From Verrucomicrobiota bacterium (GTDB lineage Bacteria > Verrucomicrobiota > Verrucomicrobiia > Opitutales > UBA2995), in assembly GCA_027297085.1 (NCBI GenBank), contig JAPUIL010000788.1, positions 1 through 11,446 of the forward strand: a stretch of DNA of 11,446 nucleotides, written 5' to 3'. The translations under genes and the position numbers were made by a program. Of the stretch, positions 4,630 through 11,446 are shown in pieces; the stretch's first letter is position 1, and the number at the start of each line of letters is the position of its first letter. The notes below the pieces were generated by a model that saw only the letters and a list, made by a program, of their open reading frames with translations, did no database searches and was not told the origin of the DNA.

Positions 4630-5787
4630 CTATTTGCTCGTACAATGCCGGACGCAAAACCGTTTGAGCACCGATTCATCGATCTCGATACCCAAACCAG
4701 GACCTTTGGGAACTTCCACAAAACCGCCCCGTTGTTCAAAGGCTTCAGAGGCCAACTCGTTTCGGATAGGATTGGGAGTCTGGTCGAATTCCATAACCGG
4801 TTCCTGTTCGTAAGGTCGAGGCGTATGGCTATAAGGACACGGTGCCAATGTAGAGGTCAAGCTGATGGTGGCCGAAATCATTATGGGAGAACCCCAGAGA
4901 TGGGGATTCACCTGAATACCCATGGCATTGGCCATGGTTGCAATGTTTCTAAATTCGGAAATGCCACCCACCAGGTTTACATCGGGCTGAATGATATCGA
5001 GTGCCCGCCGGGCGAGCACATCTCTGTTTTCAAAACGGCCCCGTAGAACTTCTCCGCCTGCAACCGGTATGGGCTGTCCAGCTTTTACTTCCAGGTAAGC
5101 TTCTACATCGTTCGCCAGAACCGGTTCTTCAAACCAATGGATATTCAGATCGGCCAACCGGTTGCCGATATCAATGGCAGTATAAGCGTTGTAAGCTTTG
5201 TTGGCATCGACCATCAGGTAAATATCATCACCAATGGCATCGCGGATGGCCTTCACCCGTTTCACATCGTCGGGAACACTCAATCCGCCGACCTTGGTTT
5301 TCATGCCTTTGTATCCGGCTTCCACATACGACTCTGCTTCGGCAATCAACTTGGTTGGAAATTCGTCCTCTCTGTAATAGAGTCCGGTGGCATAAACCGA
5401 GACTTTGTCCCGAACCGATCCACCCAACAGTTCTGAAATGCTTCTCCCTGACGCTTTTCCGGCAATATCCCACAGAGCAATGTCGATGTTACTAATAGCA
5501 TCGCCTCCAAATCCGCCGGTCGCATTATTGTTGTGGAGCATATAAAACATCTTGTGCCAGAGCTTGTTGATGTTCCGGGGATCTTCGCCAATCAGCGCGT
5601 GGGAAAAATAGTCGTGTATAACCGAGGCACTTGGATGTCCGCCCCCTTCGCCCCAACCAACGATACCATCGTCGGTAGTGATCTTGGTGACCAGGCCACC
5701 CCGTCGATTCGTCCAACCCATGGACCAGCCAAAGGGCTCGTCAATGGGACTTTCAATTATAAAGGTCTCTATGTTCTCAATTTTCAC
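4630..5787 (-). CDS. mandelate racemase/muconate lactonizing enzyme family protein (enolase superfamily)
   Basis: The 385-residue protein starts with GTG at 5787. It has the N-terminal capping domain (1-125) and the barrel domain with every key residue of the mandelate racemase group: the KxK base motif MKTK (K163, K165), metal ligands D194 (LMVDANKAY), E220 (FEEPV) and E246 (GGEVLRG), and the second acid/base pair D269 (QPDVN) and H296 (NPHLWGSP). These fall within one residue of their positions in mandelate racemase itself. The C-terminal part MEFDQTPNPIRNEL is also typical of the family. Such enzymes abstract the alpha proton of a carboxylate, usually in sugar-acid dehydration or epimerisation. 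The substrate cannot be told. The galM-like stump is the only other sugar-metabolism hint nearby. It is divergent from wbpD, sharing a 224-bp spacer. No Shine-Dalgarno is clear. Confidence 0.9.
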   Translation of the reverse strand: MKIENIETFIIESPIDEPFGWSMGWTNRRGGLVTKITTDDGIVGWGEGGGHPSASVIHDYFSHALIGEDPRNINKLWHKMFYMLHNNNATGGFGGDAISNIDIALWDIAGKASGRSISELLGGSVRDKVSVYATGLYYREDEFPTKLIAEAESYVEAGYKGMKTKVGGLSVPDDVKRVKAIRDAIGDDIYLMVDANKAYNAYTAIDIGNRLADLNIHWFEEPVLANDVEAYLEVKAGQPIPVAGGEVLRGRFENRDVLARRALDIIQPDVNLVGGISEFRNIATMANAMGIQVNPHLWGSPIMISATISLTSTLAPCPYSHTPRPYEQEPVMEFDQTPNPIRNELASEAFEQRGGFVEVPKGPGLGIEIDESVLKRFCVRHCTSK

Positions 5788-6011
5788 TTCAGTTACTTTC
5801 GATTCGGTTTGCTCCTGTCAGCTCAGTTTATACTGCATGACAGTGGTAAAGATCCAAGTCTTCAATGATCAGGGATTAACTCGATCAGGGCAACATGGTA
5901 AGGTTGACTTTGAAATGGGAGTGGTTCGTTTCACCGAATCAGGAAACAACCCATTTCCGATGGTCAGAATGGAGTGGACGTTATCACGACTCTCGAAAGA
6001 ATAATGATGTT
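5788..6011. promoter_or_regulatory. divergent intergenic region between the racemase-like gene and wbpD
   Basis: Promoters for both directions should lie here, but I see no consensus box pair worth naming. Visible structure is limited to GATCAGGG repeated at 5867-5874 and 5883-5890 (16-bp period) and CTGTCA/TGACAG (5815-5820 and 5838-5843) as an inverted repeat. An open frame from 5895 runs into wbpD, but its first 39 codons resemble no family and are taken as non-coding. Confidence 0.3.
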
Positions 6012-6656
6012 ATGAGTTCCTGGTTTGCACATGAAACTGCCGTGGTGGATGATGGAGCCTCAATCGGCATTGGCACCAAGGTATGGCACTTCGCCCACAT
6101 TTATGGAAAGGCGGTTATTGGTGAGGCTTGTATCCTTGGACAGAATACGATGGTGGCGAATGGTGTGACTCTGGGTAATAATGTGAAGGTGCAGAATAAT
6201 GTGGCGATCTATACGGGTACCATCGTGCAGGATGATGTGTTCCTGGGTCCCTCCTGTGTTCTGACGAACATTTCTAATCCTCGATCACAAATTGTGCGCA
6301 GGAAACTCTATGAACAAACCCTTATCCGGAGAGGGGCAACCGTGGGTGCCAATGCCACCGTGGTGTGTGGCATTACCCTGGGGCGTTACAGCTTTATAGC
6401 CGCGGGTGCCGTGGTGACGAAAGATGTGGCCGATTATGCCTTAGTGGCAGGTGTTCCCGCAAAACAACAAGGCTGGATGAGCCGTCATGGACATGCCCTT
6501 AAAGCACCTGATGCCAAGGGCATCTATACTTGTCCGGAAAGCGGTCTGCGCTATTCCGAAGTAGACGGAGTGTTACGCTGCCTGGATTTGGACGAGGAAG
6601 ATCCCTTGCCGCCCGGTCTTGGTCAGAGCGAAACCCCTTACCGCGACTATCATTAG
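6012..6656 (+). CDS. wbpD: UDP-2-acetamido-3-amino-2,3-dideoxy-glucuronate N-acetyltransferase (WbpD-like)
   Basis: The 214-residue protein is a left-handed beta-helix of hexapeptide repeats. Its order of motifs follows Pseudomonas WbpD closely: AVVDDGASIGIGTKVWHFAH, LGQNTMVANGV, VQNNVAIYTG, FLGPSCVLTN followed by NPRS, RRGATVGANATVVCG and AGVPAKQQGWMS. WbpD acetylates the 3-amino group made by WbpE, using acetyl-CoA, to give UDP-2,3-diacetamido-2,3-dideoxy-glucuronic acid for O-antigen or capsule. The tail CPESGLRY matches the family's CPxxGxxY block, and about 20 extra residues follow (EEDPLPPGLGQSETPYRDYH). The start MSSWFAHETAVV at 6012 is chosen because family homology begins there. The upstream in-frame ATG at 5895 adds unrelated residues. 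No Shine-Dalgarno is visible. It is first in a run of four same-strand polysaccharide genes. Confidence 0.88.
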   Translation: MSSWFAHETAVVDDGASIGIGTKVWHFAHIYGKAVIGEACILGQNTMVANGVTLGNNVKVQNNVAIYTGTIVQDDVFLGPSCVLTNISNPRSQIVRRKLYEQTLIRRGATVGANATVVCGITLGRYSFIAAGAVVTKDVADYALVAGVPAKQQGWMSRHGHALKAPDAKGIYTCPESGLRYSEVDGVLRCLDLDEEDPLPPGLGQSETPYRDYH

Positions 6657-6681
6657 GAAACAGGTCTAGCAAAAACTCATT

Positions 6682-6705
6682 CTTCATCCTTCTGCCTTCA
6701 TCCTT
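6682..6705 (+). repeat. CTTCATCCTT tandem repeat in the wbpD-wbpE spacer
   Basis: CTTCATCCTT occurs at 6682-6691 and 6696-6705, a 14-bp period, in a pyrimidine-rich run ending seven bases before the wbpE ATG. It occupies the position of a ribosome-binding site, and no purine-rich Shine-Dalgarno is present. Confidence 0.6.
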
Positions 6706-6711
6706 TTTAAT

Positions 6712-7800
6712 ATGGACTTCATAGATCTCAAATCACAACAAGCACGGATAAAGAAAGCTATCGATCGTCGCATTGCTGCAGTGTTGGATCATGGCCGTTA
6801 TATCCTGGGTCCGGAAGTACAAGAGCTGGAGCAGCGTTTGGCAGATTACGTGGAGGTAAAACATTGCGTTGCTGTATCCTCCGGCACAGATGCCCTGCTC
6901 ATCGCCATGATGGCTCTGGGAATTGGATCTGGCGATGAGGTGATCACGGTGCCGTTTACATGGATCTCAACAGCCGAGATGATTGCCCTTCTTGGAGCTA
7001 AACCGGTGTTTGTCGATATCGAGCCGGACACCTGGAATATGGATCCTGCCAAGCTTGAAGCGGTCATCACTCCGCAGACCAGGGCGATAATGCCCGTATG
7101 TATTTTCGGGCAAACACCCGACATGACTGCCATTAACGAGATTGCTGCCAGGCACGGAAAACTGCCGGTGATCGAAGACGCGGCCCAAAGTTTCGGCGCG
7201 ACCCACCATGGTCAGCGATCTTGCGGATTGTCCACTATAGGCAGCACCAGTTTTTACCCTTCCAAACCACTGGGTTGCTATGGCGATGGGGGTGCGCTCT
7301 TTACCGGAAACGATGAACTGGCAGAACGCGTGCGACACATTCGAATGCATGGTCAGACAAAAAAGAATCATCATCCGCTGCTGGGGATAAATGGAAGACT
7401 GGATACACTACAGGCCGCCATCCTTTTGGCCAAACTGGATATTTTCGATGACGAGATCGGGCTGCGTAATGAGGTCGCCCGCCGGTATAGTGAAGGCCTG
7501 GCCTGCCAGGTTGAGATAGACCTTCCTTGTGTTGCTGAAAGTAACACCTCCGTATGGGCTCAGTATACGATTCTCAACCCGGACCGGGATAGTTTGCAGA
7601 AAACGCTTTCCCGGCATGCGATTCCATCGGTAAGTTATTATACCATCCCTTTGCACTGTCAGGCGGTATTTGCTTTCCTCGGTCATCAACCCGGCGATTT
7701 TCCGGTCACCGAACGGATCTCGAGATTGAGCCTCAGTCTACCCATGAGTCCCTACCTTTCCAAAGAGGATATTGCCCAGGTTCTAAACTGCCTGGCCTGA
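6712..7800 (+). CDS. wbpE: UDP-2-acetamido-2-deoxy-3-keto-glucuronate aminotransferase (WbpE-like)
   Basis: The 362-residue protein is a DegT/DnrJ/EryC1 (AHBA-type) PLP aminotransferase very similar in motif order to WbpE: FIDLKSQQARIK at the N-terminus, GRYILGPEVQELE, SSGTDAL (phosphate loop), VIEDAAQSFGA (D156 and Q159, cofactor-ring contacts), and TSFYPSKPLGCYGDGGA with K185 as the Schiff-base lysine. RLDTLQAAIL and the C-terminal LSLPMSPYLS also match. WbpE transfers an amino group, from glutamate in Pseudomonas, to the 3-keto sugar made by WbpB. WbpD then acetylates the product. The spacer to wbpD is 55 bp and to the next gene 20 bp, consistent with one operon. WbpA, WbpB and WbpI equivalents must lie elsewhere. 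The start ATG 6712 is where homology begins. Confidence 0.9.
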   Translation: MDFIDLKSQQARIKKAIDRRIAAVLDHGRYILGPEVQELEQRLADYVEVKHCVAVSSGTDALLIAMMALGIGSGDEVITVPFTWISTAEMIALLGAKPVFVDIEPDTWNMDPAKLEAVITPQTRAIMPVCIFGQTPDMTAINEIAARHGKLPVIEDAAQSFGATHHGQRSCGLSTIGSTSFYPSKPLGCYGDGGALFTGNDELAERVRHIRMHGQTKKNHHPLLGINGRLDTLQAAILLAKLDIFDDEIGLRNEVARRYSEGLACQVEIDLPCVAESNTSVWAQYTILNPDRDSLQKTLSRHAIPSVSYYTIPLHCQAVFAFLGHQPGDFPVTERISRLSLSLPMSPYLSKEDIAQVLNCLA

Positions 7801-7820
7801 CTAAGTCCTCACATTTACCC

Positions 7821-9197
7821 ATGCACGATCCGGATTCTGGAGTTTCAAAATGTATCGAGTTTGTCCTTACGGTGTTGTTGGGCTCCGATTGGCTGGAGAA
7901 CGAAGACCTCAGAAAATTGATCCATTATGGCGATGCCGAAACCTGTCCGATTGGAGCGCGTATTATTATTCGCCGCGTAGATACGCTCTGGCAGTATGAA
8001 GGCGGACCGGTGCCGTTCGAATTACCGTTGGAAAAGTTGGAAGGAGTGCCTGTGTTATTTGGAGAAGCCACCCTGGAAAACAAGGCTGGAAAGCTCCTGG
8101 TAGGGGCGGATATTATCGCTTCGTCCTATTTCCTGCTGACGCGTTTCGAGGAGATCACCCCGCGGGAGTTGCGAGATCCCCACGGCCGTTTTCCCGGTGA
8201 TGAGTCACTTCCATACCGGGCCGGGTTTCTAGACCGGCCGATTGTCGATGAATATGGTAATCTGCTTCGGTCGTGGTTGAAGCGTATAGGCGTTGCTCTT
8301 GAGGACCGTCCCAAGGAAGCGCGCAAGGTTTACTTGACGCACGATGTTGATATCCCGTATCGCTGGCACAAATTTACACCGGCCAGGCGGGAATCAGTCT
8401 GGCGGTTTAAACATCCGGGTAATGGTCCCTTCATGGATCCGATGCTCAACTTCCTCGGATGGAAGCAGAATGATCCCGAGGACTGCTTTGACTGGATGAT
8501 TGAGCAGGATGCCAAGTTGCAGCAAGCTTGGGGGCGGGACCGGGTAGAGGTTATCTACTTCATTTTAACCGGCGGAACCGTTCTTCCGGATGGCAACTAC
8601 TCGATCAAAAGTCGATTGATCAAACGGTTGATTAAAAAGCTGATTCGATCCGGTGCTGCCATCGGCCTGCATACAAGTTATGAAGCGGGGCAGCGACCGG
8701 AGATTATTGAAAACGAAGCGAACCGGCTGCGGGAAGTTTGCGAAGAAGAGATTACCCTGAACCGCCACCATTATTTAAGCTGCCGGGAGCCGGAAGACTT
8801 CGAATATTTGCTCAAGGCAGGTATCGCTCACGACTTTACCATGGGTTACCCGGATGTGGCGGGCTTTCGTCTTGGTACGTCCCGAGCCTTTTCCTGGTTT
8901 GATCCGGTGCAGAAAAGACAGACTGAATTGACTGTACATCCTATGACAGTTATGGAGGTAAGCTTGAACCTGAAAACCTATATGGGCTTCAACTACGAAG
9001 AGGCGTATGCCCATACAATGCACCTGATAGATCAAACCCGTCGCTGCAATGGTGACCTGAACCTGCTCTGGCATAACAGTAACTTGACCCCGGACCTTGC
9101 CGAGGCTGGAGGCTATCACCGCAACTTATACGAGAGAATCCTGAATGCCCTCGCAAACAAAGAGCCCGGCATGGAAAGGGCGGAGGGTGGTAGGTGA
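7821..9197 (+). CDS. polysaccharide deacetylase-like protein with DUF7033-like N-terminal half
   Basis: The 458-residue protein has two halves. Residues 1-165 resemble the DUF7033-type domain seen in front of deacetylases in surface-polysaccharide loci (PVLFGEATLE, DIIASSYFLLTRFEE, DPHGRFPGDES, FLDRPIVDEYGNLL). Residues 168-450 form a deacetylase-like NodB/CE4-type barrel beginning with VYLTHDVDIPYRW (H174, D175, D177). Later come EVIYFILTGG, IGLHTSYEAG (H284), NRHHYLSCREP (H316, H317), TMGYPDVAGFRLGTSRAFSW, VHPMTVMEV (H373) and LLWHNSNL. The DVD and His positions could bind a metal, so activity is plausible. The likely role is to remove an acetyl group from a sugar residue or lipid-linked intermediate. 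No signal peptide is present, so it acts in the cytoplasm or at the inner face of the membrane. Its stop overlaps the start of the glycosyltransferase by four bases. Confidence 0.75.
   Translation: MHDPDSGVSKCIEFVLTVLLGSDWLENEDLRKLIHYGDAETCPIGARIIIRRVDTLWQYEGGPVPFELPLEKLEGVPVLFGEATLENKAGKLLVGADIIASSYFLLTRFEEITPRELRDPHGRFPGDESLPYRAGFLDRPIVDEYGNLLRSWLKRIGVALEDRPKEARKVYLTHDVDIPYRWHKFTPARRESVWRFKHPGNGPFMDPMLNFLGWKQNDPEDCFDWMIEQDAKLQQAWGRDRVEVIYFILTGGTVLPDGNYSIKSRLIKRLIKKLIRSGAAIGLHTSYEAGQRPEIIENEANRLREVCEEEITLNRHHYLSCREPEDFEYLLKAGIAHDFTMGYPDVAGFRLGTSRAFSWFDPVQKRQTELTVHPMTVMEVSLNLKTYMGFNYEEAYAHTMHLIDQTRRCNGDLNLLWHNSNLTPDLAEAGGYHRNLYERILNALANKEPGMERAEGGR
9182..9186 (+). promoter_or_regulatory. ribosome-binding site of the glycosyltransferase
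   Basis: GGAGG lies seven bases before the GTG start at 9194. It is the only strong Shine-Dalgarno I see in the window, and it supports the GTG start inside the upstream gene's last codons. Confidence 0.65.
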
Positions 9198-10438
9198 AGA
9201 AGCTCCTGATTATCGCACTTTGGGCACCTCCCTATAACAACATTGCAGCAAGGCGGACGGAGATGTGGGTGAAGCATCTACCCGATTGCGGTTATGAGCC
9301 CAAGGTTTTGACCCGGTATTTTGACGAGGAGCAACAAAAGGCCTATGATTTTGCGCACGAAACGCTCCCGCCAAAAGCTATGTCGAATGCTTATTTTGAA
9401 AAGCATGGCAGCGTTTACACCAACTATGAGGAGAATCGTTGGGCAAAGAGGATGATGAGAAACAAGCTGGGCCAGTTGATGCATTACGCTTATCCCCATC
9501 AGGTACATGCTTCCTGGTACCGGTTCGCCAAACGCTATATTAAGGAAACCGACTACAGGCCCGATCTGATTATCGCCAGCGTCGGTCCCTCCATTGCTTT
9601 GAAAATCGGTCGGTACGCGGCCCGCCACTTTCAATGTCCCTGGATTGTCGATTACCGGGATTACTGGATTTACCCCTATGCCTCCTATTATTCAGCGAAA
9701 TGCTTTTTGCAGCGCCGGTTGTTACGGACGTGTAGCGGCTATGTCACGGTAACACCGGGTATTCAGAAAGACCTTGCGGAGCAGATCAGGCCACTGACAG
9801 TAAACTCGGAACTTGTGCTCAATGGAATCGATCCCGTCGAACAAAACATTTTCGACGAAGCGGATCGGGACTGGGTAAATACATTCAATGAACTCAAGGG
9901 CCGGTACGAACGGCTCATCCTTTACCCGGGAACCATATACCTGAGGCAGAATATGGAGTTTTTCCTCGAAGCGCTGGAACGGGCGAATGCGAGTAGGAGA
10001 CGGATTGGTTTATGCCTCTGCGGTGCCATTGACCTCAAACGCTTTACCGGGCCTCCTTTTGTCCACCTTATTGGACCAGTGAGTAGGGCGACCAGTATGT
10101 ATTTTCAAAGAAAAGCCGATGGTCTATTATTTCCAACACCGCGCGATAAGAGCGAATCTTGCTTTTCAGGAAAAATTTTTGAATTCATCGCCTCCGGAAA
10201 GCCGACCGTGGTCGGCCCCACCCCGTCCTGGGATTTTGAGGAATTCCTGAGTGACGTTAGCTCCGTTTCGGTGGTTAAAGATGACGCAGGGGTCGATCTA
10301 TTCTTCAGAGAGCTGCCTGTCTCCAATTCGGCTTCAGATTCTGCAACGTCATATCCTGACAAGATTCTCGCCGTTCATAGCGTCCAACGCCTGGCAGGAT
10401 TCCTGGACCGGGTGTTGGACAGGGCACCTTCAAAATAG
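9194..10438 (+). CDS. glycosyltransferase, GT4-like (GT-B fold)
   Basis: The 414-residue protein begins with GTG 9194, overlapping the deacetylase stop as GTGA, so the two are translationally coupled. The N-terminal domain has the GT-B opening LLIIALWAPPYNNIAARRTE and the acceptor-side WIVDYRDYW (151-158). The linker carries LVLNGIDP (208-214), typical for GT4. The C-terminal donor-binding domain has LILYPGTIY (241-249), LCLCGAID, and the nucleotide-sugar signature CFSGKIFEFIASGKPTVVG (323-341), where E330 is the usual sugar-binding glutamate. It should add one sugar to the growing polysaccharide or lipid-linked repeat unit on the inner face of the membrane. Donor and acceptor are unknown. 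A WbpD/E-made sugar is possible but not shown. Confidence 0.85.
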   Translation: MKKLLIIALWAPPYNNIAARRTEMWVKHLPDCGYEPKVLTRYFDEEQQKAYDFAHETLPPKAMSNAYFEKHGSVYTNYEENRWAKRMMRNKLGQLMHYAYPHQVHASWYRFAKRYIKETDYRPDLIIASVGPSIALKIGRYAARHFQCPWIVDYRDYWIYPYASYYSAKCFLQRRLLRTCSGYVTVTPGIQKDLAEQIRPLTVNSELVLNGIDPVEQNIFDEADRDWVNTFNELKGRYERLILYPGTIYLRQNMEFFLEALERANASRRRIGLCLCGAIDLKRFTGPPFVHLIGPVSRATSMYFQRKADGLLFPTPRDKSESCFSGKIFEFIASGKPTVVGPTPSWDFEEFLSDVSSVSVVKDDAGVDLFFRELPVSNSASDSATSYPDKILAVHSVQRLAGFLDRVLDRAPSK

Positions 10439-10553
10439 TTAAAACTTTGAAAGAATAGTGAATGCTAATTGATTTGCGGTTCATCGTGCATTCTCCCTTC
10501 AGTTTTAGTGAGAAAGAAACAACGGGGATGTTTAGCAACAGGAGAATCGAATC
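10439..10553. other. short spacer, nothing recognised
   Basis: There is no hairpin with a U tract, no open frame of interest and no clear promoter. It separates the polysaccharide run from the panE remnant. Confidence 0.4.
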
Positions 10554-10872
10554 ATGAAAATCGATAATTGCCAGTATCCATCGAACGGAAATCTGTCGGC
10601 TGAGATAATGGAGGAGGCGCAGGCGGTTGCAATAAACTTTGTATCCATTTTAGACATACAAATAAAAGGCGCATTGCGGGTGCGGAAGCAGTAGGATAGC
10701 ATAAGACTTCTATGCTGCAAGACGAGGAAGCCGGCCGCGAATTGGAGATGGAGCCTTGGCAGGAGCGGTTGCTGAACTGGGAAGACTCGTCAATATTCCG
10801 ACTCATCATATCGATATGGTCTACGCCTGTACCAAACTGTTGGATACAATGATCCAATCGAAAGTGGATTAG
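10554..10872 (+). pseudogene. panE: ketopantoate reductase (ApbA/PanE family) C-terminal remnant with two frameshifts and a stop
   Basis: Three successive frames together spell an ApbA_C domain. Bases 10593-10664 read LSAEIMEEAQAVAINF and on. Then the frame from 10664 reads KRRIAGAEAVG, a TAG stop at 10697-10699 where the family usually has Ala, then HKTSMLQDEEAGRELEME. A missing base near 10752 shifts to ALAGAVAELGRLVNIPT, followed by HHIDMVYACTKLL, ending at TAG 10870-10872. KRxAGAxxVGAHKTSMLQDxEAGRxLE and LxGAVxELGRLxxxPTP are family hallmarks of 2-dehydropantoate 2-reductases, which reduce ketopantoate with NADPH on the way to pantothenate. The NADPH-binding half is absent. The fragment is too broken to be made. 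ATG 10554 is only the first in-frame ATG of the first segment. Confidence 0.75.
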
Positions 10873-10921
10873 TCAAAACCTGGACCGCCCAACCATCCAT
10901 AGTTCCAGGGGCTGGCATGCA

Positions 10922-11446
10922 TCATCTGCGAAGGCGAAAACCGTTCCTGATCGCGATGAGTTTCCGTAAAAGACGGCTCTTTTGGAAATAGGCTGGATTT
11001 TCTATGGTATCATAGAGCGCCAAGCGCCGCTCAACCTCTCGGCACCATAAGCATGAAATATCGCCGCACACATTTAGGGCTGGATTTTTCTTAAGCAGAT
11101 CCACCATGACCCTCAAAATATCTTGAGAAGGTATCAGGAGGGATGCTCCTATGCCCACGTTTCCCTCCTTCACCAAACCTTGTCTTCTTAATTCCGGTAC
11201 GAACTCCGGAAGCCTTTTAACACAGCCGCCTTTATCCCTGCGAATAAATAACTGTATTTCCCCGTTATCGTCCCTGTATCGAACACCGATTTTGAAAGGC
11301 ACAAGGGTTAGTAGCCCCGCCAAGTATTGTGCTTCATGTCTAATGCCCACCAATTTGTCTCCTATTCCAATCGATAAAGTTTTACCCCTTAATTCTGCCA
11401 ATCTTGAATAGGGCAAATAGGCTGTCGCGTTTTCATCATGCTCCCT
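10922..11446 (-). CDS. AAC(3)-family N-acetyltransferase-like protein, C-terminal part (5' end outside the window)
   Basis: The frame is open from the right edge to TGA at 10922-10924. The readable part, about 174 residues, starts REHDENATAYLPYSRLAELRG. The blocks YSRLAELRGKTLSIGIG, FKIGVRYRDDNGEIQLFIRR and GLVKEGNVGIGASLLIPSQD match the C-terminal half of the aminoglycoside 3-N-acetyltransferase fold. Members of that family in polysaccharide loci are thought to acetylate amino sugars rather than antibiotics. A tail of about 50 residues follows, with a cysteine group C-x4-C-x2-C (CGDISCLWC) that could bind zinc, then a basic end (KLIAIRNGFRLRR). The catalytic His lies in the missing N-terminal part. 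It is convergent with the panE remnant. Family assignment is probable, not certain. Confidence 0.6.
   Translation of the reverse strand, partial: REHDENATAYLPYSRLAELRGKTLSIGIGDKLVGIRHEAQYLAGLLTLVPFKIGVRYRDDNGEIQLFIRRDKGGCVKRLPEFVPELRRQGLVKEGNVGIGASLLIPSQDILRVMVDLLKKNPALNVCGDISCLWCREVERRLALYDTIENPAYFQKSRLLRKLIAIRNGFRLRR

Noticed and set aside
5001..5868. Plus-strand open frames across the racemase-like gene
   Set aside because: They are shadows of a complete minus-strand gene with all catalytic motifs.
5895..6011. 39-residue N-terminal extension of WbpD from ATG 5895
   Set aside because: The residues do not resemble the family. Homology starts at MSSWF (6012).

Overview
The window looks like a bacterial chromosome segment from an environmental Gram-negative lineage. 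GC is moderate (about half by eye) and most starts lack a Shine-Dalgarno site. Intergenic spacers are filled with short degenerate repeats of a kind I associate with Verrucomicrobiota, Lentisphaerota and Planctomycetota. I favour Verrucomicrobiota, but no rRNA or marker gene proves it.

Left part (1-4050) is gene-poor and eroded. It opens with the 3' stump of an aldose 1-epimerase (galM-like) that stops far too early, followed by the N-terminal half of a GxxExxY-family protein. Next come a membrane-anchored parvulin-like PPIase and a HupE/UreJ-like membrane protein, on the same strand and probably a functional pair. A Phd-type antitoxin/VapC PIN toxin module follows, with a good promoter and a candidate operator. 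It sits between copies of the same short repeat. Further on are repeat debris and a C-terminal scrap that may come from an outer-membrane protein.

Middle part (4052-5787) is on the minus strand: a complete mandelate racemase-like enolase-superfamily enzyme, and downstream of it a small secreted protein that appears split by a frameshift.

Right part (6012-11446) is a surface-polysaccharide locus. wbpD- and wbpE-like genes supply the N-acetyltransferase and PLP aminotransferase steps to UDP-2,3-diacetamido-2,3-dideoxy-glucuronic acid. They are followed by a polysaccharide deacetylase-like protein with a DUF7033-like N-terminal half and, overlapping it by four bases, a GT4-like glycosyltransferase. 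WbpA, WbpB and WbpI counterparts are not in the window. After the glycosyltransferase lies a ketopantoate reductase (panE-like) remnant with two frameshifts and a stop. Facing it from the right edge is the C-terminal part of an AAC(3)-family N-acetyltransferase.

I found no CRISPR array, tRNA, rRNA, transposase or clearly new multi-gene system. The least explained structure is the set of short intergenic repeats: they border gene remnants, bracket the toxin-antitoxin module, sit where a ribosome-binding site would be, and in one case appear to encode the hydrophobic core of a signal peptide.
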